54,240 nucleotides of DNA, from contig JABMNO010000030.1 in assembly GCA_013204555.1 (NCBI GenBank), positions 1 to 54,240 on the forward strand, written 5' to 3'. This document shows, in pieces, positions 41,401 to 50,388 of the stretch. Both the position numbers and the translations under genes were made by a program. The first letter of the stretch is position 1. Each line of letters begins with the position of its first letter. The stretch is from Chloroflexota bacterium. Its GTDB lineage: Bacteria; Chloroflexota; Dehalococcoidia; Lucifugimonadales; Lucifugimonadaceae. The notes beneath the pieces were generated by a model. It ran no database searches. It saw only the letters and a list, made by a program, of their open reading frames with translations, and was not told where the DNA came from.

Positions 41401-42926
41401 ATGCAGATCGTAACGGCGAGCCAGATGCGACAGGTTGAGCAATCGGCTGTTGATGCTGGCATAAGCCTCGATCACCTGATGGAAAACGCCGGTGCAGCGG
41501 TCGCAGCGCAATTGGAAAACGATTTCGGGCCTCTGAACGGCGAGCAGGTTCTCGTGCTTGTCGGTCCGGGGAACAATGGTGGCGATGGCCTGGTGATCGC
41601 CCGAATCCTTCAAGCCTCGGGCTCGGATGTGACCGCATATCTGATGTCGAATTTCGGGCATCCTGAAGAGAAGTTGGAACTGGCTACCAATACGGGCGTC
41701 CAGATTGCTCGATTCGCAACGGACGCGTCACAACACAAGATCAGAGCGCTTGCGCGCGACGCCACGGTAATCGTCGACGCGATACTGGGGACCGGCCAAA
41801 ATCGCCACATCTCCCCGCCCCTGTCTGGCCAGCTTGAACATATCAATCGAGGCGCGTCGACCGGGAAAACGCCAATTGCTGCGGTGGACTGTCCAACCGG
41901 CCAGAACTCTGACTCCGGACGCATGGATTCAAACGGCCTGAAGCCTGATGTCATCTATCAACTTGGAATGCCGAAGTTGGGCCTATACCGGCATCCTACT
42001 GTGGAACCCCAAAACTCAGCGCCCATACTGGATATTGGGATTCCGCGTGGTGTGAGGTCTGGCAGTCAGATCTCTCTGATGACTGAGAAAGACGTAATGG
42101 GATGGCTTCCGAAACGTCGGGCAGTCTCAAACAAAGGTTCACACGGTCGTCTGACCGTTGTGGCAGGTTCCCAAATTATGTCGGCGCAGCGAGGCTGGCC
42201 ATCGAATCTGCTGCGCGTGCGGGTACCGGGTTGGTCACACTTGCCACTCCAGAGGACGTATACCGTCTGATTGCTCCATCGTTTGCGGATGCAACTTACA
42301 TCCCGTTGAGCGACAACGCTGGTAACGATGAGTTGATGGCCTCAATTGAGCGATCACACGCACTACTCATTGGACCAGGTCTATCGCAATCCGACGAAGC
42401 CAGGGCACTGGTGAATGACATCGTTCTAAATCCCGGGAAACTTCTACCACCTATGGTTATCGATGCAGACGCCTTGAATGCTCTGTCTCGCGTACACAAC
42501 TGGTTCGACATCGTTCCTGATCGGACCATAATCACTCCCCATCCCGGCGAATTTTCCAGACTTACGGGTATGGGCATTCCCAAAATTCAGGAGGACAGAA
42601 TCTCGGTCGCTCAGCGTTGCGCTATCGAGTGGAAAACAATCGTCGTTCTCAAGGGTGCTTGCACTGTGGTTGCTTCCCCGGACGGCAGGACAAGGATTTC
42701 ACCGTTCGCGAACAGTGGACTTGCCACCGCTGGTACCGGAGATGTTCTGGCTGGGATGATCTCAGGCCTTCTTGCGCAAGGGATTGATCCATTCGATGCA
42801 GCCTCCGCAGGGGTTTACCTGCACGCTCTGGCGGGAGAACACGCCCGGAATGAGCTAGGTCCCAGCGCCATGCTTGCCTCAGATGTGATGCAGATGATTC
42901 CTGAGGCCATGCTTCAACTGAGCTAA
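41401..42926 (+). pseudogene. nnr: NAD(P)HX epimerase/dehydratase, broken by one frameshift
   Basis: The gene for bifunctional metabolite-repair Nnr (YjeF N domain plus ADP-dependent dehydratase) lies in two frames. The epimerase part (41401 to about 42175) shows GPGNNGGDGLVIAR and AVDCPTGQNSDSG. The dehydratase part shows TPHPGEFSRLTG, VVLKGACTVVASPDG and the catalytic NSGLATAGTGDVLAGM. The frame drops by one at GGTTCCCAAATTATG (42167-42181): adding one C to the CCC run gives G-S-P-N-Y-V-G-A, the family sequence, and makes 509 codons, the normal length. Both halves are otherwise intact, so this is a recent mutation or a sequence error, not an old pseudogene. Confidence 0.9.
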
Positions 42927-42961
42927 CGTTGTCCCCCAATCATGGGTTTCCGCGTGCGCGT

Positions 42962-42970
42962 TGCTATAAT
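42962..42970 (+). promoter_or_regulatory. Extended -10 promoter of coaX
   Basis: TGCTATAAT has the TGn extension and a perfect -10 hexamer. It ends nine bases before the TTG start of coaX, so the transcript would be leaderless or nearly so. There is no good -35. Confidence 0.55.
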
Positions 42971-42979
42971 CGAAGCACT

Positions 42980-43762
42980 TTGACCTACCTGCTCGCCGTT
43001 GATGTCGGCAACTCAAACATCACGCTTGGAGCGTTTGATGGCGACAACCTCGCCGCAACGTGGCGCGTCTCGACCGAGTCACGTCGGACGGACGATGAGC
43101 ATTTCCTTCTGTTCGACGGCCTCCTAAACTCCTCGGGCATCTCCAAAGCCGACATCGAGGCGGTCGCGATGTGCAGCGTGGTTCCGCCGGTGACCGCGAT
43201 GGTAAAACGAGCTTTGACTCGGCTTTCAGACGCTGATGTGATGGTCGTTGGCCCCGGTACCAAGACCGGACTCAAGATCGGATACGACCGACCGCAGGAC
43301 GTTGGGACTGACCGAATCGTCGATGCAGTTGCAGCGTTTCAACTTTATGGCGCTCCGTCTGTAGTGGTCGACTTCGGAACCGCCACAGTGTTCGACGGAA
43401 TCACGGCCAAAGCTGAATACCTGGGTGGCGCACTTGCTCCCGGCGTCAGCGTGGCGGCTGACGCGCTCTACCACGCCGCATCTCAGTTGAGGCGTGTCGA
43501 ACTCGTAGCACCCGAACGGGCGATTGGCCGCAACAATGTTGAAGCGCTGCAGTCTGGCCTAGTCCTGGGCTATGTGGGCCTCGTGGAAGGAATGATTCGG
43601 CGATTCGTTGCCGAGCTGGCCGACCCCGACCCCAACGATGTCAATGTGATTGCAACTGGCGGACTCGCAAGGGTTATCGCTGATCAGACGGAGCTGTTCA
43701 CCGTTGTGGACGAAGATCTCACCCTCTCCGGACTTCGTCTCATCTACGAGCTCAATTCCTGA
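42980..43762 (+). CDS. coaX: Type III pantothenate kinase CoaX
   Basis: This protein of about 260 aa is an ASKHA-fold pantothenate kinase, the first step of coenzyme A synthesis. Motifs are LAVDVGNSNITLGAFDGD (phosphate binding), VGTDRIVDAVAAF, VVDFGTATVFDGI (catalytic Asp) and YLGGALAPGV. TTG 42980 gives the standard N-terminus; the frame is open to 42929, but those residues are unrelated to the family and overlap a promoter. It precedes coaBC by five bases. Confidence 0.94.
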   Translation: MTYLLAVDVGNSNITLGAFDGDNLAATWRVSTESRRTDDEHFLLFDGLLNSSGISKADIEAVAMCSVVPPVTAMVKRALTRLSDADVMVVGPGTKTGLKIGYDRPQDVGTDRIVDAVAAFQLYGAPSVVVDFGTATVFDGITAKAEYLGGALAPGVSVAADALYHAASQLRRVELVAPERAIGRNNVEALQSGLVLGYVGLVEGMIRRFVAELADPDPNDVNVIATGGLARVIADQTELFTVVDEDLTLSGLRLIYELNS

Positions 43763-43767
43763 CGCAA

Positions 43768-44976
43768 ATGACTACCAACTTGAACGGCAAGAACGTCGTG
43801 CTCGGTGTCACCGGCAGCATAGCGGCGTACAAAGCTGCTGATCTCACGAGTCGACTCGTAAAAGAAGGCGCAAGAGTCAACGTGATTCTCACCACCAGCG
43901 CCTCAAAGTTGATTGGGCCTCTGACCTTCGCTGGACTAACTCATCGACAAGTCACCACTGATCTGTTCGAGCCAACTTCGGATATGGGGATGGACCACAT
44001 CACCCTAGCCAAACAGGCCGACCTGATCATCGTTGCCCCTTGTACAGCCAACACCGTCGCCAGGATTGCGCACGGCGAAGCTAACGACGCACTGACCACC
44101 ACGATTCTGGCTACTGAAGCGCCTGTGCTAATCGCCCCGGCCGGCGATGCCCATATGTTTGTGAACAAGACAGTTCTGGCGAACATCGAGCTTTTGCGGG
44201 ATCAAGGACACTTGGTCGTTGGCCCAATGGAGGGTCGGCTTGCCTCGGGATTGATCGGCGGTGGGCGTTTGGAAGAGCCAGACCGCCTCATCCAATACGC
44301 CAGACAGCTTCTGGGCACGGATGGCGACTATGCCGGCCGCAGAGTCATCATCACAGCGGGCGGCACGCAGGAGGCGATCGACCCTGTCAGAGTGATCACC
44401 AACAGGTCATCAGGCAAGATGGGGTACGCCCTCGCCGAAGCGGCGCGTGATCGCGGCGCTGAAGTAACGCTGGTAACTGCGCCAACTTCGCTGCCGGATC
44501 CCGCTGGCATGGAGATTGTGAACGTGGTGAGCACCAGTGATATGCGGGCTGCCGTGCTGTCAATGTGCGCTGAAGCAGATCTGCTGGCAATGCCCGCAGC
44601 TGTCTCAGACTTCCGCCCTGCATCTGTATCAAACCGAAAAATCAAGAAGGGTGATCTGCCTGAGTTGAGCCTCGCTCTGGAGAAGAATGAAGACTGGCTT
44701 CCACTGGCGACCGGGCCGCGTCTGGTCAAAGTGGCATTCGCTGCGGAGACGGAAAATCTCCTTGAAAATGCCGCTGAGAAACTACGCAATAAAGGCACTC
44801 AACTCATAGTTGCCAACGATGTCTCCGACCCGGATGCGGTATTTGGCTCCGAAACCAATACGGTCACGATCATCGATGATGCTGGTGGTCAGGAATCGTT
44901 GCCCACGATGGACAAGTTCGACGTCGCCAATCGGATACTTGATCGAGCCGTCGTCTACCTTTCCGCTCCCGGCTGA
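43768..44976 (+). CDS. coaBC: Phosphopantothenoylcysteine synthetase/decarboxylase CoaBC
   Basis: This 402-aa bifunctional CoA-biosynthesis enzyme has the FMN-binding decarboxylase half GVTGSIAAYKAADLTSRLV, MDHITLAKQADLIIVAPCTA and substrate loop PAGDAHMFVN (usually PAMNxxM). The synthetase half has ITAGGTQEAIDPVRVITN, SSGKMGYALAEAARDRGAEV and AMPAAVSDFRP. It joins 4'-phosphopantothenate with cysteine and decarboxylates the product. With coaX and acpS it makes this a CoA/acyl-carrier locus. Confidence 0.94.
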   Translation: MTTNLNGKNVVLGVTGSIAAYKAADLTSRLVKEGARVNVILTTSASKLIGPLTFAGLTHRQVTTDLFEPTSDMGMDHITLAKQADLIIVAPCTANTVARIAHGEANDALTTTILATEAPVLIAPAGDAHMFVNKTVLANIELLRDQGHLVVGPMEGRLASGLIGGGRLEEPDRLIQYARQLLGTDGDYAGRRVIITAGGTQEAIDPVRVITNRSSGKMGYALAEAARDRGAEVTLVTAPTSLPDPAGMEIVNVVSTSDMRAAVLSMCAEADLLAMPAAVSDFRPASVSNRKIKKGDLPELSLALEKNEDWLPLATGPRLVKVAFAAETENLLENAAEKLRNKGTQLIVANDVSDPDAVFGSETNTVTIIDDAGGQESLPTMDKFDVANRILDRAVVYLSAPG

Positions 44977-45090
44977 AACAGTCCTTTCTGCTTGCAGATA
45001 TAGACCTCGCCGTCCCGCCAGTAGAGAATATTCTGTGCGCCCATAATTACTTACCCTGCAAATACTCACGCCTGATTCCCGGAGATATTA

Positions 45091-47781
45091 ATGCCCGAAG
45101 CTGAATTCCCATTTGCCGATCTGGGTTCGATGGACAAGGCGTACGATTTCGCCGCTGTTGAGACCCCCATATACAAGTGGTGGGAATCGTCGGGGAACTT
45201 CAAGCCTTCCAACAAACCCGGCGCCGACCCATTCACCATCGTGATGCCGCCGCCAAACGTGACAGGCTCGCTGCATCTTGGACACGCCCTTGAGAGCGCC
45301 ATCCAGGATGCAATGGTCAGGTGGCGCCGCATGCAGGGCTACTCAACCCTGTGGCTACCGGGAACCGACCACGCTGGGATCGCTACTCAGATGGTCGTTG
45401 AGCGCGATTTACTGAAACGCGAAGAAATTACCCGCCACGCGCTAGGCCGCGACAAATTCATAGATCGCGTCTGGGAGTGGAAGGAAGAGTACGGCGGGAA
45501 GATCCAGGAGCAGCGCAAACGCCTGGGAGCTTCGTGCGACTGGGATCGTGCCAAGTTCACTATGGACCCAGGTCCCGCGGCGGCCGTACGAAAGACGTTT
45601 GTCAGTCTCTACAAAAAAGGTCTCATCTATCGCGGCAACCGAATCGTTAACTGGTGCCCCTCCTGCCGGACGGCCCTTTCCGACCTTGAAGTAATCCACG
45701 AGGATCGCGAAAGCGCGCTCTACAAGATCAAGTACCCGATCGCGGGTGAAGACGATCACGTGATTATTGCCACCACCCGCCCGGAAACCATGCTCGGTGA
45801 CACTGCTGTCGCGGTCAATCCAAATGACGACCGCTACCATCACCTGATCGGCAAGCAGGTGAAACTGCCTCTCACTGATCGAGTGATTCCGATCATTGCA
45901 GACGACGCTGTCGATCTCGAGTTCGGAACCGGTGCCCTGAAAGTCACACCAGCGCACGATCCAGCGGACTTCGAGATCGGTCAGCGCCACAACCTCGAAA
46001 CGGTGACCGTGATTGGGCTCGACGGCACGATGTCTGCTGAAGCTGGGGAGTACGAGGGGATTGACCGCGCCAAAGCCCGCGTTGCAATCCTGGAGGCGCT
46101 TGATGAGCTTGGCCTGTTGGTTGCTGAAGTCCCCTATACGCAATCCATATCACTCTGCGACCGTAGCCGCGACCCGATAGAACCTCTGTCATCTCTCCAA
46201 TGGTTCGTAAAAGAGCCCGAAATTTCCAAAGTGAGTCGGAAGGCCGTTGAAGACGGAGAGATCAAGTTTGTTCCTGAACGCTTCACACGTGTTTATTACA
46301 ACTGGATAGACAACCTGCGCGATTGGTGCGTCTCTCGACAGTTGTGGTGGGGTCACCGTATTCCGGTCTGGTACTGCGATAGTTGCGGCGAGACGGTGGT
46401 GGAGTACGAAGACCCGACAGCATGCCAAATGTGTGGCGGGCGCGAACTCAGACAGGATGAAGACGTCCTGGACACATGGTTTAGTTCCGGGCTGTGGCCG
46501 CTCTCAATGACGAATTGGCCTGATGAAGACGATGACGATTTCAAAACCTTCTACCCCACTTCTGTCCTGGAGTGCGGTCGTGACATTCTGTTCCTCTGGG
46601 TCTCTCGGATGATCACCCTGGGCATTGAGAACACGGGCAAAGTCCCATTTCACACGGTCTACCTTCACGGTCTGCTGCAGGATCCTAGCGGCTCAAAGAT
46701 GAGCAAGACCAAGGGAAACGTCATCGATCCACTCGATCTGATCGAGACCTACGGCACGGATGCCGTTCGTTTTGCTCTTACTACGGGTGTTGCTCCCGGT
46801 AACGAGTCTCGGCTCAGTTCTCCCAAGATGGAGGCCGGGCGAAACTTCGCTAACAAACTCTGGAACGCAGCACGGTTCGTAACCAGCTCCATGGACGGCA
46901 CGGAAGACCAGATCGACTGGTCTGTCTGTGACACTCCAACTCACGTTGAAGATCGATGGATAGTTAGTCGCCTGAACGTGCTCGCGAGAGACCTTGATCG
47001 ATTCCTCGACGAGTACCAGATTGGCGAGGCGCAAAAAGCGCTGTACGAGTTCATATGGTCGGAATACTGCGATTGGTATCTGGAGCTCGCCAAGGTAAGG
47101 ATTCGTTCAGGCGAGGGGGCATCACCACTGCCGTACCTCGCGGACATCCTTGAGAAGACGCTGCGGCTACTCCATCCTTTCATGCCGTTCGTCACGGAAC
47201 AGATCTGGCAACACCTGAATATCGCCTCGAAACGCCATTCGCGACCGGCCTCCGGCGATTCGATCATGCTGGCCGAATATCCCACAACGAACCTTGCGTT
47301 GATTGACTCCGACGCTGAAGAAGATATCGCTACGCTTATGGATGTGGTGCGGTCGATTCGAAACGTCCGAGCAGAGATGAGAATCGAGCCAACGGTGAGG
47401 CTGAATGCCACCGTACATTCAGATGAAGCCGGTGAGTTTCTCGCTGATGAAGTGGCTGCCATTGAGTTGCTCGCCAGGGCGAACATTGGCGTAGATGGCA
47501 GTAGCGACGATGATTCAGAAGGCGCTATCACCGTCGTGTTACGTCGGGCGACCGTTGGCGTCTCAATGGACGGTGAGTTCGATCTCTCTGCTGCCCGCGA
47601 GAAGCTCGTCAGCGACCTTGAGAGCGCTACCAACGCTCATCGTCAGCTAGAAGGCCGGTTGAGTAATGCAGGATTCCTGGCCAAGGCGCCTGATGAGGTT
47701 GTAGACAAGGAACGTGAGCGATTGGCGGAGACGGCAGACCGCATCAGCAGGTTGCGGCAACTTGTGGGAGCCGGCGACTAA
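45091..47781 (+). CDS. valS: Valyl-tRNA synthetase
   Basis: This 896-aa class I synthetase has HIGH-type GSLHLGHAL in PPPNVTGSLHLGHAL, the editing (CP1) domain with TTRPETMLGDTAVAVNP, KMSKS-type KMSKTKGNVIDPLDL, the anticodon-binding domain and a C-terminal coiled coil from about 825. It charges tRNA-Val and edits misactivated threonine. GGAG six bases upstream sets ATG 45091. The leader of 114 bases shows no T-box. Its stop overlaps the convergent gene's stop. Confidence 0.97.
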   Translation: MPEAEFPFADLGSMDKAYDFAAVETPIYKWWESSGNFKPSNKPGADPFTIVMPPPNVTGSLHLGHALESAIQDAMVRWRRMQGYSTLWLPGTDHAGIATQMVVERDLLKREEITRHALGRDKFIDRVWEWKEEYGGKIQEQRKRLGASCDWDRAKFTMDPGPAAAVRKTFVSLYKKGLIYRGNRIVNWCPSCRTALSDLEVIHEDRESALYKIKYPIAGEDDHVIIATTRPETMLGDTAVAVNPNDDRYHHLIGKQVKLPLTDRVIPIIADDAVDLEFGTGALKVTPAHDPADFEIGQRHNLETVTVIGLDGTMSAEAGEYEGIDRAKARVAILEALDELGLLVAEVPYTQSISLCDRSRDPIEPLSSLQWFVKEPEISKVSRKAVEDGEIKFVPERFTRVYYNWIDNLRDWCVSRQLWWGHRIPVWYCDSCGETVVEYEDPTACQMCGGRELRQDEDVLDTWFSSGLWPLSMTNWPDEDDDDFKTFYPTSVLECGRDILFLWVSRMITLGIENTGKVPFHTVYLHGLLQDPSGSKMSKTKGNVIDPLDLIETYGTDAVRFALTTGVAPGNESRLSSPKMEAGRNFANKLWNAARFVTSSMDGTEDQIDWSVCDTPTHVEDRWIVSRLNVLARDLDRFLDEYQIGEAQKALYEFIWSEYCDWYLELAKVRIRSGEGASPLPYLADILEKTLRLLHPFMPFVTEQIWQHLNIASKRHSRPASGDSIMLAEYPTTNLALIDSDAEEDIATLMDVVRSIRNVRAEMRIEPTVRLNATVHSDEAGEFLADEVAAIELLARANIGVDGSSDDDSEGAITVVLRRATVGVSMDGEFDLSAAREKLVSDLESATNAHRQLEGRLSNAGFLAKAPDEVVDKERERLAETADRISRLRQLVGAGD

Positions 47782-48596
47782 GTTACCTTTGGGGTACGTT
47801 TTCGCTTCTTCGCTGGTTCCTTAGCAACCTGGGCGCGGTAAATTCGCAGCGCTGCTTGCCGTTTTACATTGGCGAGTCTCATACGCTCAAGCTGCTCTAA
47901 TGCCTTCCGCGTATCGCTTGCCAATCGGGCCGGTTCCGCCAGCTTAAACCGGCGTTTGAATAGCCAGTATGTGAATGCGTCTGAATCAACCAGATTGAAC
48001 TTCGTTTCCTTGCTGGTTGAAGTCCAGCCCGTATCTTTGCTGTACTCCGTTAGCAGTTCATCAATGAGTGCGCGATACAAGTCGACATATGCGTCGTCAA
48101 TGTGATCATCACCGGGTGAAAAACCACGTGAGACTCGTCTTTTGCGGATGGACTCTTCAGTCGCAAGTAAAAGGCCCCGCTCCACCGTCACGCCATAAAG
48201 ATAGTTCAGATGGGCACGATGTTTCTCAAATCCCAGGATTCGAACGAACTCCTCGTCCGTCATTCCGTCGGGAGGATCAGAGCCCAGCAGTAACGCTTCC
48301 ATCTCCTCAGGATCCACAGCGTCTTCACAGGCCTTGATTAGACGATCAGCCAACGATCGCCAGTCGAATGCCTCACCGTCAAGGAGATAGGTGTAATGCT
48401 CACCGTCCACATCTTCATCTGGAAGAGGCCACTCAGCGATGACTGAGAACATAGCTTTCTTCCAATCGACATTTTCGTCATTGAGACGTGCACGTAGATC
48501 GTCGATCAGGTTGTCGGCTTGAACTTCGGCCTGCAACCGATCAGCGTCGGCTGCGAGTGTCAGTCCACCCGGCTCATATGTGTGGGATTCAGTCAT
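47778..48596 (-). CDS. Unknown protein translationally coupled to polX
   Basis: I do not recognise this 272-aa protein. It is soluble, with an acidic N-terminal half (NDENVDWKKAMFSVIAEWPL, then DGEAFDWRSLADRLIKACED) and a strongly basic C-terminal tail (AKKRKRTPKVT) preceded by long helices. There is no signal peptide or membrane segment. Its ATG overlaps the polX TGA by four bases, so it is made with polX. The basic tail suggests nucleic-acid contact, which is only an inference. Confidence 0.75.
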   Translation of the reverse strand: MTESHTYEPGGLTLAADADRLQAEVQADNLIDDLRARLNDENVDWKKAMFSVIAEWPLPDEDVDGEHYTYLLDGEAFDWRSLADRLIKACEDAVDPEEMEALLLGSDPPDGMTDEEFVRILGFEKHRAHLNYLYGVTVERGLLLATEESIRKRRVSRGFSPGDDHIDDAYVDLYRALIDELLTEYSKDTGWTSTSKETKFNLVDSDAFTYWLFKRRFKLAEPARLASDTRKALEQLERMRLANVKRQAALRIYRAQVAKEPAKKRKRTPKVT

Positions 48597-50362
48597 TGCT
48601 TTTCCAGAAAAGCGAAGCGCTGTTTCTTGGGTGTTTCGATGAATTTTACAAATTGGTCGAGGGGAAGTGTGTTGACCACATGATGAGCCTCACACAAACC
48701 TCGTCGTCCCATCGTAACCCCGAATCGCACGTCAGACAGCCCCGATGGCCTGTGGGAGTCGGTATTAATGAGGAATCTTGCTCCCAGTTGCCTGGCTCGA
48801 AATATGTGAGTGTCCTTGAGGTCAAGTCGCTTCGTAGACGCGTTTATTTCCAGCAAAGTCCCGGTTGTACTTGCGGCAGAAAAGATCGCTTCCACATCAA
48901 TATCGACCGGATCTCGGGAGCGAATCCCATCGAATAACAGTCGCGTGGTCAGATGGCCAATAGCTGTGACATGCGGGTTATTCATGGCTGTGAGAACGCG
49001 CTCAGTCATAACCTCACGGGCCTGCCCCATGGCTGAATGCACCGAGGCGATTACGACATCGAGGGTTGAAAGCATCTCTTCGTTATAGTCAAGACTTCCA
49101 TCAGCACGGATATCTACTTCTGAGCCCTTGAGGATTCGGATATCGGGAAATTCTCCCTGCAACCTGTCGATCTCTTCGTTGTGGGCGATCAATCTCTTAT
49201 CACTTAAACCATTTGCGACACCGCGCCCAGATGAGTGATCTGTGATGGCGATGTATTCGCGTCCCAGACTCTGGGCTTCTACCAGCATCTCCTCTATCGG
49301 CACGCGACCATCTGACCAGTCGCTGTGTACATGCAGGTCACCTCGAATATCGTCAACTTCAATCAGCGTCGGCATCTCACCATCAATGGCCCGTTGTATC
49401 TCACCCCAATCCTCTCGCATCTCAGGAGGGATGTAAGGAAGGCCAAGGCGGTCGTAGACGGCTGTTTCTGTGGGAAATGACTCCAAGTGCCCTGTCTCAA
49501 CGTTGGTCAGGCCGTACTCATTCAGCGATAGGCCCATCGATTGTGCCCGGGAACGGAGGTTTATGCCGTGCTGCTTGCTGCCAGTGAAGTAGAGCAACAG
49601 CGCCCCGAAGCTCTCCGCTGAGGCGACCCGAAGATCAACCTGAAGGCCGTTGCGCAGGACCACGCTCGTCTTCGTATCGCCTTGCCCCAGAATGTCCGCT
49701 ACTTCATCCATAGCGGCAAACCAGTGCGTTATTTCGGCTGGCGTGTCACTGGTGCAGAGGAGATCGAGATCGCCTACGGTCTCAACTCCGCGCCTCGTGC
49801 TTCCGGCGATCGTAATGTTGGACGCTGACGGGAACGCTACTCTCAGCGTTTCGCACAATCGTTCAGCAATCGGCAGCGCCATCCCAAGCATGTGCCGGTC
49901 GCTCTGCCGCCGTTGTGATCTGATGTGTCGCAGGATGGAATCAGCATTCTTCTTACCGACGCGTGGAAGCTTCTCAAACTCACCGGCTTCTATCGACTGC
50001 TCAAGTGTCTCAACTGAGTAGATACCAAGATCTTCGGAGGCTCGCAGGGCTGTCTTGGGGCCGATTCCAGGCACTTCAAGCAGTGTTAGCAGGCCGGCCG
50101 GAAAGCGTCCCTGAAGATCTTCATAGAACTGGAGATTATCGGTCTCGGCAAGTTCTTGAATCTTGAGAGCGATCGCATTACCAATGCCAGGGATCTCCTT
50201 GAGTGCGTCCAGATCATTTGCGATCGATACAAGATCGACCGGGTGATTGGCAGCTATGTCAGCGGCCCGTGAGTAAGCACGGGTCTTGAAGACTGGCTCG
50301 CCTTCAAGCTGGAGCAAAGTGGAGATATCAGAAAAGACCCTGGATATCCGTGCGTTATCCAA
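48593..50362 (-). CDS. polX: Bacterial/archaeal family X DNA polymerase with PHP domain
   Basis: This 589-aa PolX has an N-terminal 8-kDa domain and helix-hairpin-helix motifs (IPGIGNAIALKIQEL, VPGIGPKTALRAS). The polymerase palm has GSTRRGVETVGDLDLLCT (catalytic GDLDLL Asp pair), then RVASAESFGALLLYFTGSK. A C-terminal PHP nuclease domain has DLHVHSDWSDG, TDHSSGRGVANG and NTDSHR. It fills short gaps in base excision repair and its PHP domain gives 3'-5' exonuclease/AP activity. It is cotranscribed with the unknown gene downstream. Confidence 0.95.
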   Translation of the reverse strand: MDNARISRVFSDISTLLQLEGEPVFKTRAYSRAADIAANHPVDLVSIANDLDALKEIPGIGNAIALKIQELAETDNLQFYEDLQGRFPAGLLTLLEVPGIGPKTALRASEDLGIYSVETLEQSIEAGEFEKLPRVGKKNADSILRHIRSQRRQSDRHMLGMALPIAERLCETLRVAFPSASNITIAGSTRRGVETVGDLDLLCTSDTPAEITHWFAAMDEVADILGQGDTKTSVVLRNGLQVDLRVASAESFGALLLYFTGSKQHGINLRSRAQSMGLSLNEYGLTNVETGHLESFPTETAVYDRLGLPYIPPEMREDWGEIQRAIDGEMPTLIEVDDIRGDLHVHSDWSDGRVPIEEMLVEAQSLGREYIAITDHSSGRGVANGLSDKRLIAHNEEIDRLQGEFPDIRILKGSEVDIRADGSLDYNEEMLSTLDVVIASVHSAMGQAREVMTERVLTAMNNPHVTAIGHLTTRLLFDGIRSRDPVDIDVEAIFSAASTTGTLLEINASTKRLDLKDTHIFRARQLGARFLINTDSHRPSGLSDVRFGVTMGRRGLCEAHHVVNTLPLDQFVKFIETPKKQRFAFLEKQ

Positions 50363-50388
50363 GATAATTCATCTCAGGGTGGACGTTC

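Noticed and set aside
42165..42181. Programmed -1 frameshifting in nnr
   Set aside because: CCCAAAT is not in the X-XXY-YYZ phase of the incoming frame, and bifunctional Nnr is normally one uninterrupted frame. A missing C explains everything.
44977..45090. T-box leader expected before valS
   Set aside because: No T-box core sequence or specifier stem is visible in the 114 bases, and no terminator hairpin with a T-run.
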